Positions 1 to 7,743 of a stretch of DNA of 64,000 bases are shown in pieces; the first letter of the stretch is position 1; each line of letters begins with the position of its first letter. Both the position numbers and the translations under genes were made by a program. The notes beneath the pieces were generated by a model that ran no database searches, was not told where the DNA came from, and worked only from the letters and a program-made list of their open reading frames with translations. The stretch lies in NCBI GenBank assembly GCA_016280445.1, contig JAEEGS010000069.1:44622-108621 (forward strand), read 5' to 3'. The stretch is from Bacteroidaceae bacterium. Lineage in GTDB: Bacteria; Bacteroidota; Bacteroidia; Bacteroidales; Bacteroidaceae.

Positions 1-2037
1 ATACCACAATCCACCATTGACCGAATCATTGACGCCGCCAACATTGTTGATGTCGTTTCCGATTACGTCACACTTCGCCGCGCTGGCGCAAGTTACAAGG
101 GATTGTGTCCTTTCCACGACGACAAAACTCCATCATTTTCTGTCTCCCCTGCCCGTGGTGTATGCAAGTGCTTCAGCTGCGGAAAGGGTGGAAACTCTGT
201 CCACTTCATCATGGAGATGGAGCAGATGAGTTATGTCGAAGCACTCAAACACTTGGCCAAGAAGTATGGCATCGCTGTCGAAGAGGAAGAGATGACCGAC
301 GAGCAGCGGCAGAGGATGAATGAGCGGGAGAGTATGTTTGCAGTCAACGAATGGGCTGCCAACTACTTCAGCCAAACCATGCAAAACAACCAAGACGGCC
401 GCGCCATCGGATTGGCTTACTTCCGCAGCCGTGGTTTTCGCGATGACATCATTGCCAAGTTCCGCCTCGGTTTCTGCCTCGACACTCCCACCACCATGTC
501 GGACGAGGCAAAGGCTAAAGGCTACAACGAGAAATATCTGATAGACACGGGGTTATCCGTCAAACGTGACAATGGTGACATCTACGACCGCTTTCGTGGA
601 CGTGCCATCTTCCCCTGGGTTGCAGTCAATGGCAAAGTCGTGGCTTTCGGTGGTCGTGTGCTCGATGCGCGCACCAAAGGCGTCAGCCAAAAGTATGTCA
701 ACTCCCCCGACTCCCTCATCTATCACAAGGCCAATGAACTCTACGGCATCTTCCAAGCCAAGAAGCAGATTGCCAAAGAAGACATGGTCTATATGGTGGA
801 AGGTTACACCGACGTGCTCGCCATGCACCAGTGTGGCATCGAAAACGTGGTGGCAAACTCCGGAACTGCTCTCAACGAGGCACAAATCCACCTTCTCCAC
901 CGTTTCACCAACAACATCACCCTCCTCTACGACGGCGATGAAGCAGGCATCCATGCCGCTACACGCAGCACCGACATGCTTCTTGCCGAGGGTATGAACG
1001 TCAAGATACTTTTGTTGCCCGATGGCGACGACCCTGACAGTTTCTCCCGCAAGCACAACGCACAGGAGTTCAAGACATACGTGGATGAACACCAAACTGA
1101 CTTCATCCTCTTCAAGACCAATCTCCTCCTGAAAGACGCCGGACGAGACCCCATCAAGCGAGCCAAACTCACCGAAGACATCGTCAAGAGCATCGCCGTC
1201 ATCCCCGATGAAATCGTCCGTTCCACTTATGTGCATGAATGTGCTGAACTTCTCGACATGGACGAGGCCATCCTCATGCGCAGTGCCAACAAGAATCGTG
1301 CCGCCATCATCGAGAACATGAAGAAAGAGGCACAACGCGAACGGGAACGGGAAGAGCGCTTGGCCACTGCCACAACAGATGATGAAGCCTTTGCCGCCAT
1401 CACAGCCGAGCAAGAAGCTAACACCCAGTCCAATCCTGCCATCGTGGAGGAGGTGATTGGGCCGATGCCCGTAGGAGAGAACAGAGCGGAACAACGCCTC
1501 TTGGGCATTGAACGTCTGATGATGACACTGGTCGCACGCTACGGGGAACAATCCATTGATGTGGAAGGGGCGGATGGAAACACCACACAGGTGACACTGG
1601 CTGAATACGTACAGGGTGACCTTGACTACGACAACATCGCGCTCCGTTCACCACTCTATGCGGAGATGCTCCGTCTCACCTGTCAGCACGTCCACGACGA
1701 AGGCTTCACCGCCAGCAAGTTCCTTCTCAACAACCAGAACGAAGACATCAGCCGCGAAGCCGCCGACCTCATCAGCGACCGCTACCAACTCAGTTCGGGC
1801 AACCAGATGACCCAAAGTGAGGAAGAACTCAAAGTGGCCTACCTCACACGCCTTCTGCTCGACTACAAGAACGCCATTATCGAAGAAGAACTGAAACAAT
1901 GCAATTCCGACCTCACACGCCCTGAGGTGAAGAACGACATCGACCTGACACTGAACACGATGCGCCGCATCAAGGAACTCAGCGAGATACAACGCCAACT
2001 GGCCAAGATACTCGGCGACCGAGTCATCGTGAAGTAA
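1..2037 (+). CDS. dnaG: DNA primase DnaG (5' end just outside window)
   Basis: Primase that lays down RNA primers for replication. The reading frame is open from base 1 and begins IPQSTIDRIIDAANIVDVVS, the usual DnaG N-terminus, so only the start codon is probably missing. The CHC2 zinc finger is visible: CPFH near residue 37 and CFSC near residue 58. The Toprim domain follows at about 260-345, with VEGYTDV (metal-binding Glu) near 267 and DGDEAG near 311. The C-terminal third is charged and helical, as expected for the DnaB-interaction region. The length of about 679 residues is normal. It is followed by a 263-bp gap holding a dispersed repeat, so it is probably not co-transcribed with the esterase gene. 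Confidence 0.97.
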   Translation: MPQSTIDRIIDAANIVDVVSDYVTLRRAGASYKGLCPFHDDKTPSFSVSPARGVCKCFSCGKGGNSVHFIMEMEQMSYVEALKHLAKKYGIAVEEEEMTDEQRQRMNERESMFAVNEWAANYFSQTMQNNQDGRAIGLAYFRSRGFRDDIIAKFRLGFCLDTPTTMSDEAKAKGYNEKYLIDTGLSVKRDNGDIYDRFRGRAIFPWVAVNGKVVAFGGRVLDARTKGVSQKYVNSPDSLIYHKANELYGIFQAKKQIAKEDMVYMVEGYTDVLAMHQCGIENVVANSGTALNEAQIHLLHRFTNNITLLYDGDEAGIHAATRSTDMLLAEGMNVKILLLPDGDDPDSFSRKHNAQEFKTYVDEHQTDFILFKTNLLLKDAGRDPIKRAKLTEDIVKSIAVIPDEIVRSTYVHECAELLDMDEAILMRSANKNRAAIIENMKKEAQREREREERLATATTDDEAFAAITAEQEANTQSNPAIVEEVIGPMPVGENRAEQRLLGIERLMMTLVARYGEQSIDVEGADGNTTQVTLAEYVQGDLDYDNIALRSPLYAEMLRLTCQHVHDEGFTASKFLLNNQNEDISREAADLISDRYQLSSGNQMTQSEEELKVAYLTRLLLDYKNAIIEEELKQCNSDLTRPEVKNDIDLTLNTMRRIKELSEIQRQLAKILGDRVIVK

Positions 2038-2050
2038 ACAAACATATTGT

Positions 2051-2275
2051 AGTAACTTAAGTTTCGCTTATCGCGTAGCGCTTTGCTCGCAAAGAACCTC
2101 CACTTTCTTGGAGTTAAAGAAGTTATTGGAGTTAGAGGAGTTAAAGCCGAATGTCATGCAGGCGTGAAAGCTCCTCTCCACAGTTGACAGAGTATAGGCT
2201 TTAACTCCAATAACTCCTGAGCACCATCGCGTAGCGCTTTGCTCGCAAAGAACCGGTAACTTCCGAAAGTTGAAT
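2051..2275. repeat. Dispersed hairpin repeat, copy A
   Basis: Intergenic element of about 225 bp. Two identical 29-bp direct repeats (2070-2098 and 2226-2254) flank an inverted-repeat stem built from GGAGTTAAAG/GAAGTTATT-like heptads. The loop of about 50 bp runs from GCCGAATGTCATGC to GACAGAGTATAGGC. The same unit recurs at 18577-18772 (reverse orientation) and 28668-28850. No coding potential was seen. It may act as a terminator for dnaG or be a non-autonomous mobile element. Confidence 0.8.
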
Positions 2276-2300
2276 AATAACCACCCATCACACCAAGAAG

Positions 2301-3479
2301 ATGAGAAAAACTATAATAACCGCGCTGCTTGCCATCATGGCACTCACGATGCAGGCACAGACACCCCAACCTCCCCACGTATATACGGTAGAAAACACAG
2401 GCAGTCACTTTACACCGCCTGTCATGCCCGCTCCCGACCAACTGCCAATCATCCGCGAGTTACCAGACGCCCTGGAAGGAGTCACCGACTTTACAGATTG
2501 GAGCAAACGTCGCAGCGACATCAGCCACATGATTCAGCACTACGGCATCGGCCTGAAACCCACGATGGAGGCAGGTCAGGTGGTTGCCCACATGGAGGGC
2601 GACACCGCACTCGTCGTTTATGTGACGGTCAACGGGCAAACGCTCACGCTACACTCTACCATCCACTACCCCAAGGTGGGTCAGCCGCCCTATGCGCTGA
2701 TGATTGGCACCAGCATGATTTCGCTGCCTCACCAGTTGTTCGAGGACCGCCCCATCGCCACCATGACCTTCCACGAGAAGCAGGTGAACGACTATGGGCA
2801 ATGGGGGCCGCACCATGAGCGCGGCGAACACCCCTTCGACCGTCTCTACCCAAGCCTGACAGCCAACGGTGCCTACAGCGAATGGGCATGGGGACTGAGC
2901 CGTCTCATCGACGGTCTCCAACAACTGGGTCCTGAAGTGACGAAGATTGACACTCAACATATTGGCGTGACCGGATGCTCATATGCAGGCAAGATGGCAC
3001 TCTACTGCGGTGCATTCGACGAGCGGGTCGCACTGACCATTGCTCAGGAACCCGGAGGCGGTGGAGCCGCAGCCTGGCGTACATCGCACGAGTCGAAAGA
3101 CAAGGTGGAGGACATCGACAAGACCGACTACCACTGGTTCATGGAGAGTCAGCGCGACAACTTCCGTGGCGATTCCGTCTATCGTCTTCCCTACGACCAG
3201 CACGAACTCTGTGCCATGGTGTGTCCTCGCGCCCTGCTTCTGCTCGGCAATCCCGACTACGTGTGGCTCTCCGACCGTGCAATGCTCGCCTCGGCCAAGG
3301 CAGCCCGCAAGGTGTGGGAGCACTTCGGCATCGCCGACCGCATGGGCTGGAGCATCGTCGGCAAGCACGGCCATTGTCAGTTGCCCGAACGCCAGTGGCC
3401 CGAGGTGCAAGCCTTTATCGACCGCTTCCTCTTAGAGCGTCCAGCCAAGACGGACAACATCCAAATCAGCGAATTCTGA
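2301..3479 (+). CDS. Secreted glucuronoyl esterase, CE15 family
   Basis: Probable 4-O-methyl-glucuronoyl methylesterase, cleaving ester links between xylan glucuronic acid and lignin alcohols. It has a signal peptide (residues 1-20, ending MALTMQAQ) and an alpha/beta-hydrolase core. The CE15 nucleophile motif GCSYAGK places Ser227. The acid Glu250 lies 23 residues later in AQEPGGGG, the spacing found in characterised CE15 enzymes. The catalytic His is probably H358 in KHGHCQ. At 392 residues it is a single-domain enzyme with no binding module. It sits alone between dnaG and recG, with no SusC/D or xylanase beside it. Family assignment is firm; the exact ester substrate is inferred. Confidence 0.88.
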   Translation: MRKTIITALLAIMALTMQAQTPQPPHVYTVENTGSHFTPPVMPAPDQLPIIRELPDALEGVTDFTDWSKRRSDISHMIQHYGIGLKPTMEAGQVVAHMEGDTALVVYVTVNGQTLTLHSTIHYPKVGQPPYALMIGTSMISLPHQLFEDRPIATMTFHEKQVNDYGQWGPHHERGEHPFDRLYPSLTANGAYSEWAWGLSRLIDGLQQLGPEVTKIDTQHIGVTGCSYAGKMALYCGAFDERVALTIAQEPGGGGAAAWRTSHESKDKVEDIDKTDYHWFMESQRDNFRGDSVYRLPYDQHELCAMVCPRALLLLGNPDYVWLSDRAMLASAKAARKVWEHFGIADRMGWSIVGKHGHCQLPERQWPEVQAFIDRFLLERPAKTDNIQISEF

Positions 3480-3516
3480 CTCCATACAACAACATCCACA
3501 GAAGGCGGAGAGACGA

Positions 3517-5766
3517 ATGAACATTCTGAGCCAAGACATCAAGTACCTGCAAGGAGTTGGCCCCAACCGCGCCACCCTGCTCGCCAACGAACTCAACATC
3601 AAGACCATTGGCGACCTCCTCGCATACTACCCCTACAAATACGTCGACCGCAGCCGCATCTACAAAATCAGCGACATCAGCGGTTCGATGCCCTACGTGC
3701 AGTTGTGCGGTCAGATCTTCTCGTTCGACACGGTAGGTGAGGGGCGAAACAAACGCCTCATCGCCCATTTTGCCGACGGAACGGGCAGCATCGACCTCGT
3801 CTGGTTTCAGGGAATCAAATACGTAGCCAAGACCTACGATTGCCGCAAGTCCTACATCGTCTTCGGCAAGCCCAGCATCTTCAACGGACACATCCAGATA
3901 GCCCATCCCGAAATTGAGCATGCGCCAGCGAACCTGAAGCCACAGGCACGCACCACAGGCAATCTCTTTGAGGAAACATCCCTTAACCCCAACATTCAAG
4001 AGGGAGAACTGGATGCACAGCCCACCATGTTCAAGGGGCTATGTCCTTCCTACAACACCTCCGAGAAGATGAAGAGGAGCGGGCTCACCTCAGCCGGCAT
4101 GGCCAAACTCACAGCCAACATGTTCAAGTTGCTCAAAGAGCCGTTGGCAGAAACGCTACCTCCTTACATAGTCCAGCAGCATCGCCTCATGTCTCACGAC
4201 GATGCCATCCGCAACATCCACTACCCCACCTCACCCGACGCCTTGCGCCATGCCCAACTGCGCCTCAAGTTCGAAGAACTCTTCTATGTGCAGTTAAACA
4301 TCCTGCGCTATGTGAAAGACCGTCAACTCCGCTACAAAGGTCTCATCTTCAACACCATCGGCGACCAGTTCAATGGTTTCTTCTACCATCATCTGCCCTT
4401 CCAGCTCACCGAAGCACAGAAGCGAGTCATCCGCGAGATTCGCGCCGACATGAAGTCAGGACGGCAGATGAACCGTCTCCTCCAGGGCGATGTGGGCAGT
4501 GGCAAGACCCTCGTGGCACTCATGGTGGCACTCATCGCCATCGACAACGGCTGCCAAGCCTGCATCATGGCACCCACCGAAATCCTTGCCGAGCAGCACC
4601 TCGCCACCCTCCGCAAGTTTCTGGGCGATATGCCCGTCCGTGTCGAACTCCTGACAGGTTCCGTGAAAGGCAAACGGCGCACCGAACTGTTCAAAGACTT
4701 GGTGGCAGGCGCAGTCAACATCCTCGTCGGCACCCATGCCGTCATCGAAGACAACGTGCTCTTCCACAAACTCGGTTTGGTGGTCATCGACGAGCAGCAC
4801 CGCTTTGGTGTGGCACAACGTGCCAAACTCTGGATGAAGAACTCCGTGCCGCCCCACGTGCTCGTGATGACCGCAACACCCATTCCGCGCACCCTCGCCA
4901 TGACCCTCTACGGCGACCTCGACGTGTCCATCATCGACGAACTGCCTCCTGGCCGCAAACCCATCCGCACCGTCCACATGTTCGATGCCCACCGCCAACG
5001 CATCTACGAACTCATGCATCGCGAACTCTCCCTCGGCCGTCAAATCTACATCGTCTATCCGCTCATCAAGGAGACGGAACCGACGGAGCAGCGAGTGCCA
5101 TCAAACCCGTTTGAATGGCCGAGTCGCGACGAAGGAAGGCGAAGCCAAAAAATGGACCTGAAAGACCTCGAAGCAGGGTTTGAAGAAATCAGCCGCGCCT
5201 TCCCCACCTACAAAGTCAGCAAGGTGCACGGCAAGATGAAACCCGCCGACAAAGACGCTGAGATGCAGCGTTTCGCCAGCCACGAAACCCACATCCTCGT
5301 GTCCACCACCGTCATCGAGGTGGGCGTCAACGTGCCCAATGCCTCAGTCATGATTATCGAGAACGCCGAACGATTCGGCCTCAGCCAACTGCACCAGTTG
5401 CGCGGACGTGTGGGACGTGGAGCCGACCAAAGTTACTGTGTCCTCGTCACCAAGCACGAACTCGGCGACACCACCCGCAAGCGCATCCAAGTGATGGTCG
5501 ACACCACCGACGGCTTCGTCATAGCCGAGCAAGACCTCGCGCTCCGAGGCCCCGGCGACCTCGAAGGCACCCAACAGTCGGGCATGGCTTTCGACCTCAA
5601 GATAGCCAACCTTGCCCGCGACGGCCAGATCCTCACCCTCGCCCGCCAAACCGCGCAAGCCGTCATCACCGCTGACCCCGAAGAACGCAACCCACAGAAC
5701 GATATCCTGTGGCGGCATCTGCGTGAGCTCCGAAAAACAAACATCAACTGGGGCGCCATCAGTTGA
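3517..5766 (+). CDS. recG: ATP-dependent DNA helicase RecG
   Basis: Branch-migrating helicase that remodels stalled forks and Holliday junctions. The N-terminal wedge/OB domain (about 1-200) begins with the helix-hairpin-like LQGVGPNRATLLANEL. The motor domain has Walker A GDVGSGKT near residue 323, motif Ia PTEILAEQH, DEQH box with HRFGV near 425, motif III MTATPIPRT, and the C-terminal motor motifs STTVIEVGVNVPNAS and QLRGRVGRG. The TRG-type end LALRGPGDLEGTQQSG is present. Length of 749 residues is slightly longer than E. coli RecG. It lies 37 bp after the esterase gene. A 12-bp perfect hairpin overlaps its stop codon. Confidence 0.97.
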   Translation: MNILSQDIKYLQGVGPNRATLLANELNIKTIGDLLAYYPYKYVDRSRIYKISDISGSMPYVQLCGQIFSFDTVGEGRNKRLIAHFADGTGSIDLVWFQGIKYVAKTYDCRKSYIVFGKPSIFNGHIQIAHPEIEHAPANLKPQARTTGNLFEETSLNPNIQEGELDAQPTMFKGLCPSYNTSEKMKRSGLTSAGMAKLTANMFKLLKEPLAETLPPYIVQQHRLMSHDDAIRNIHYPTSPDALRHAQLRLKFEELFYVQLNILRYVKDRQLRYKGLIFNTIGDQFNGFFYHHLPFQLTEAQKRVIREIRADMKSGRQMNRLLQGDVGSGKTLVALMVALIAIDNGCQACIMAPTEILAEQHLATLRKFLGDMPVRVELLTGSVKGKRRTELFKDLVAGAVNILVGTHAVIEDNVLFHKLGLVVIDEQHRFGVAQRAKLWMKNSVPPHVLVMTATPIPRTLAMTLYGDLDVSIIDELPPGRKPIRTVHMFDAHRQRIYELMHRELSLGRQIYIVYPLIKETEPTEQRVPSNPFEWPSRDEGRRSQKMDLKDLEAGFEEISRAFPTYKVSKVHGKMKPADKDAEMQRFASHETHILVSTTVIEVGVNVPNASVMIIENAERFGLSQLHQLRGRVGRGADQSYCVLVTKHELGDTTRKRIQVMVDTTDGFVIAEQDLALRGPGDLEGTQQSGMAFDLKIANLARDGQILTLARQTAQAVITADPEERNPQNDILWRHLRELRKTNINWGAIS

Positions 5767-5792
5767 AAATGTTGATAATTTTTTCAACTGAT
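5758..5792. terminator. Hairpin at the recG stop codon
   Basis: A 12-bp perfect stem (5758-5769 with 5781-5792, ATCAGTTGAAAA) encloses an 11-base loop and overlaps the recG stop. T-rich stretches lie inside the right arm and further downstream. It sits between convergent genes, so it could terminate either strand. Confidence 0.5.
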
Positions 5793-5828
5793 CACAGGGA
5801 TATAGCCTTATTCCCCATTTTTTGAAAA

Positions 5829-6269
5829 TCAATCAACTCTTTTCACGTATATAACAAGCCAGCCGCTTCCTGTATGCGTCATGTATTTTAGTTTCATTGT
5901 ATTCCTAGTGTATTCTACAATATAGTAGCTGTCTGTATTCCAGTAACTGAGGGGCCAGGTTATATATATTTCCCTGTTTAGTTGCTTATATGTACAACAA
6001 CCTTCACTGCCATGGTGAACCCCACTATATTCACCACAAGTGCCATCTTCAAATAATATAAATTTATATGGATAGTCTACATGACCATCTTCTATCATGT
6101 TTTTAAGATCTCCACTCTCGTAAAATTGATAATAATCTCCCTCCCAATGACCAACAACAGAGATTTTGTCCGAATTGTCATTGTCATCGTCATCACGACT
6201 ACATGCCATAATCAAAGGCAGTGTTAATATTGTGAGCATTAATATGCACCATTGTCCTATTTCTCTCAT
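5829..6269 (-). CDS. Small lipoprotein, lipocalin-like
   Basis: Predicted outer-membrane or periplasmic lipoprotein of 146 residues. It has an SPII signal with lipobox LIMAC (Cys23), followed by an acidic linker SRDDDDNDNSDK typical of surface-exported Bacteroidota lipoproteins. The remainder is rich in beta strands (GHWEGDYYQFYE, YKFILFEDGTCGEYSG, MKLKYMTHTGSGWLVIYV), resembling lipocalin-like domains of this phylum. No catalytic motif is visible. It converges on recG, and its start lies 38 bp from a MITE-like element. Function is unknown. Confidence 0.75.
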   Translation of the reverse strand: MREIGQWCILMLTILTLPLIMACSRDDDDNDNSDKISVVGHWEGDYYQFYESGDLKNMIEDGHVDYPYKFILFEDGTCGEYSGVHHGSEGCCTYKQLNREIYITWPLSYWNTDSYYIVEYTRNTMKLKYMTHTGSGWLVIYVKRVD

Positions 6270-6296
6270 TGTTATTGAATACTGTTAAATTGATTA

Positions 6297-6540
6297 ATAA
6301 TGTTAACTTAACTTTCGGATGTTATTTTCAACACGAATTACACTAATTTTTCGAGTACTATGCAGCAAGAATCTGTTTCACAAAGCACCTTTTGTACTAC
6401 TAATTTCACTAATGCCGTCCGGATGGTTAGCGATATTCGTTGTGCAGAAGGCACACTTTGAGAGATTTTCACTAGTAAAGTATTCGTTTCATTCGTGTAA
6501 TTAGTGTTAAAATGAACATACGAAACTTTGATAATGTTAA
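6297..6540. mobile_element. MITE-like element with terminal inverted repeats and 10-bp target duplication
   Basis: The 224-bp body (6307-6530) has imperfect inverted ends of about 40-50 bp (6307-6356 against 6481-6530). The core arms are AACACGAATTACACTAAT at 6330-6347 and ATTCGTGTAATTAGTGTT at 6491-6508. A 10-bp direct repeat, ATAATGTTAA, flanks it exactly at 6297-6306 and 6531-6540. No transposase is encoded. The right-hand duplication contains the stop codon of the adjacent 85-residue gene, so insertion fell just past its end. Confidence 0.65.
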
Positions 6541-6794
6541 TCTATCGGCTCTTCAAAAGTTATACATCTTGGAGCCACTTCGAATATTTTTCCAGTAGCA
6601 GATTCTTCCACGATAGCAACTCTTCTCAGTCGCTCTTTCTCCTCATTGAAGCCATAAAACACAACATCCCCCCAGCAATGAAAGTAGCCATGACGTACCT
6701 TCCTAACACCTTTCGGGTCTTCGTAGCCCAAATCCCCAATCGTCAGGTTTTGTTCATTCAAATCAAAACGAACTTTTCTTAATTCCTTTTTCAT
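6537..6794 (-). CDS. Small conserved-looking cytosolic protein of unknown function
   Basis: An 85-residue protein with no signal peptide or membrane segment and a charged composition. It begins MKKELRKVRFDLNEQN and contains a compact Trp/Tyr-rich stretch, HGYFHCWGDVVFYGF, suggestive of a small beta-barrel fold. I do not recognise the family. It starts about 70 nt after the terminator of the candidate structured RNA on the same strand, so that RNA could be its leader. Its stop codon lies inside the duplication flanking the MITE-like element. It is treated as real because of its context and protein-like composition. Confidence 0.6.
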   Translation of the reverse strand: MKKELRKVRFDLNEQNLTIGDLGYEDPKGVRKVRHGYFHCWGDVVFYGFNEEKERLRRVAIVEESATGKIFEVAPRCITFEEPID

Positions 6795-6862
6795 ATTATA
6801 AACACCTGCTTATGACACCCAAGTTCAGCCTTTTATTATTTTAGTTTTATTTACCACACAAC

Positions 6863-7192
6863 AAAAAAACGGGGTATCCACCCTCTGCCCGTCTGTCATC
6901 TGAGGCTTACCACAGCCCTTGCTTACTGACGAACAGAGTGATACCCACGCAACATGATGCTGATACACCCGTAAGTGTGCATTGAAGACATGGTTAGCCT
7001 TCAAGCACACAACGGGGATACGTGTTCAGCACACCCGTGGCATCATACTCCACATTGTCTTTGGTAAGCAATCTTCTGTGGTAATTTCAGACGACCAATC
7101 GACAAAGCATCGTGTGACGCTTTTCCTTTATGTAGTTCCTTGCCCTGTAGCTCCATCCGTCTCTACGGACATCTTCGTCACATGGCTATAGA
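6863..7192 (-). ncRNA. Candidate structured RNA with own promoter and terminator
   Basis: A minus-strand transcript of about 330 nt is predicted between a promoter (7199-7228) and a terminator-like stem with seven Ts (6863-6869). Helices seen: GTGACG with CGTCAC enclosing TCCGT-AGAG-ACGGA; GTGTGC/GCACAC plus TTGAAG/CTTCAA in one long hairpin; GATGC/GCATC; GGGTATC/GATACCC closing the 3' domain; and a 9-bp long-range match TTACCACAG with CTGTGGTAA. Motifs of tmRNA, RNase P and common riboswitches were not found. It may be a known Bacteroidales RNA family (Rfam Bacteroidales-1 is one to test) or a leader of the 85-residue gene. Confidence 0.55.
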
Positions 7193-7198
7193 CAGGTG

Positions 7199-7228
7199 CA
7201 AATATACAACTTATTTCTCACAAACAAA
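7199..7228 (-). promoter_or_regulatory. Promoter of the candidate RNA
   Basis: On the minus strand TATATTTG (7206-7199) matches the Bacteroidota -7 element TAnnTTTG. A TTTG (7228-7225) lies 18 bp upstream as the -33 element. The start of transcription would fall near 7192. Confidence 0.65.
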
Positions 7229-7410
7229 TGTATTCGTACAAAAAAGATGAAAAAAACAAAGTGCTTTTACCAATAAGTTGATCTTGCGGAAAGATCAGAG
7301 GCACAGAGGAAGACGAGAATGACGATATAAGGAACACCCAGCACCTCCACCACCTCACTGTAACAGCCTCCACTTACTCACTGTAAGTGGCAAAATAAAT
7401 TCCTTCTTGA

Positions 7411-7468
7411 AATTGATGAATTAGTAGAAGGAATTGATGAATTAGTAGAAGGAATTGATGAAATGACG
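7411..7468. repeat. 21-bp tandem repeat
   Basis: Two perfect copies of a 21-bp unit beginning AATTGATGAATTAG (7411-7431 and 7432-7452), then a partial third copy from 7453. It lies in the 5' intergenic region of the giant gene. Just upstream, CCACTTAC (7370-7377) and GTAAGTGG (7383-7390) form a small hairpin. Nothing else was seen between 7231 and 7590. Confidence 0.8.
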
Positions 7469-7598
7469 TTTTAGAGGTCAGGATATACAGAGCGGTCATT
7501 TCTGATGCAAAGATACAAAATTTTCATGGCTTTGTCAAGAGTTTCGGTCGGTTTGTGGAGATTCTTTTTTCGATGTTCCATCACTTTTCCATTTTCTT

Positions 7599-7630
7599 TT
7601 TGGTGATTTCAAGTTTTTTTGTTATCTTTG
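7599..7630 (+). promoter_or_regulatory. Promoter of the giant secreted-protein gene
   Basis: TTTG at 7599-7602, a 20-bp spacer and TATCTTTG at 7623-7630 match the Bacteroidota -33/-7 consensus. Transcription would start near 7637, giving a leader of about 107 nt before the ATG at 7744. Confidence 0.7.
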
Positions 7631-7743
7631 CCCACAGAATTTGTGAATGTAAGAATTGAAAGGCAAGACTTCTTGCTGTGGGGGATGTGTTTGCGCCCCG
7701 AACATGGGTTGATCGAAAAAGATACAATGAAAACAAAAACACT

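Noticed and set aside
553..1551. Long minus-strand open frame opposite dnaG
   Set aside because: The dnaG frame has all expected motifs; the antisense frame has no recognisable domain and an odd His/Val-rich composition.
7043..7156. Minus-strand frame of 37 codons inside the candidate RNA (begins MELQGKELHKGK)
   Set aside because: It overlaps several predicted helices and has no supporting start context. A dual-function RNA is possible but not supported.
6863..7192. tmRNA or RNase P RNA
   Set aside because: The expected GGGG-CTG...TTCGAC start, tag reading frame and CCA end of tmRNA, and the GAGGAAAGTCC core of RNase P, are not found.
7678..7743. Longer N-terminus for the giant protein
   Set aside because: The in-frame extension before 7744 reads as charged sequence ahead of an obvious signal peptide and lies close to the predicted transcription start.
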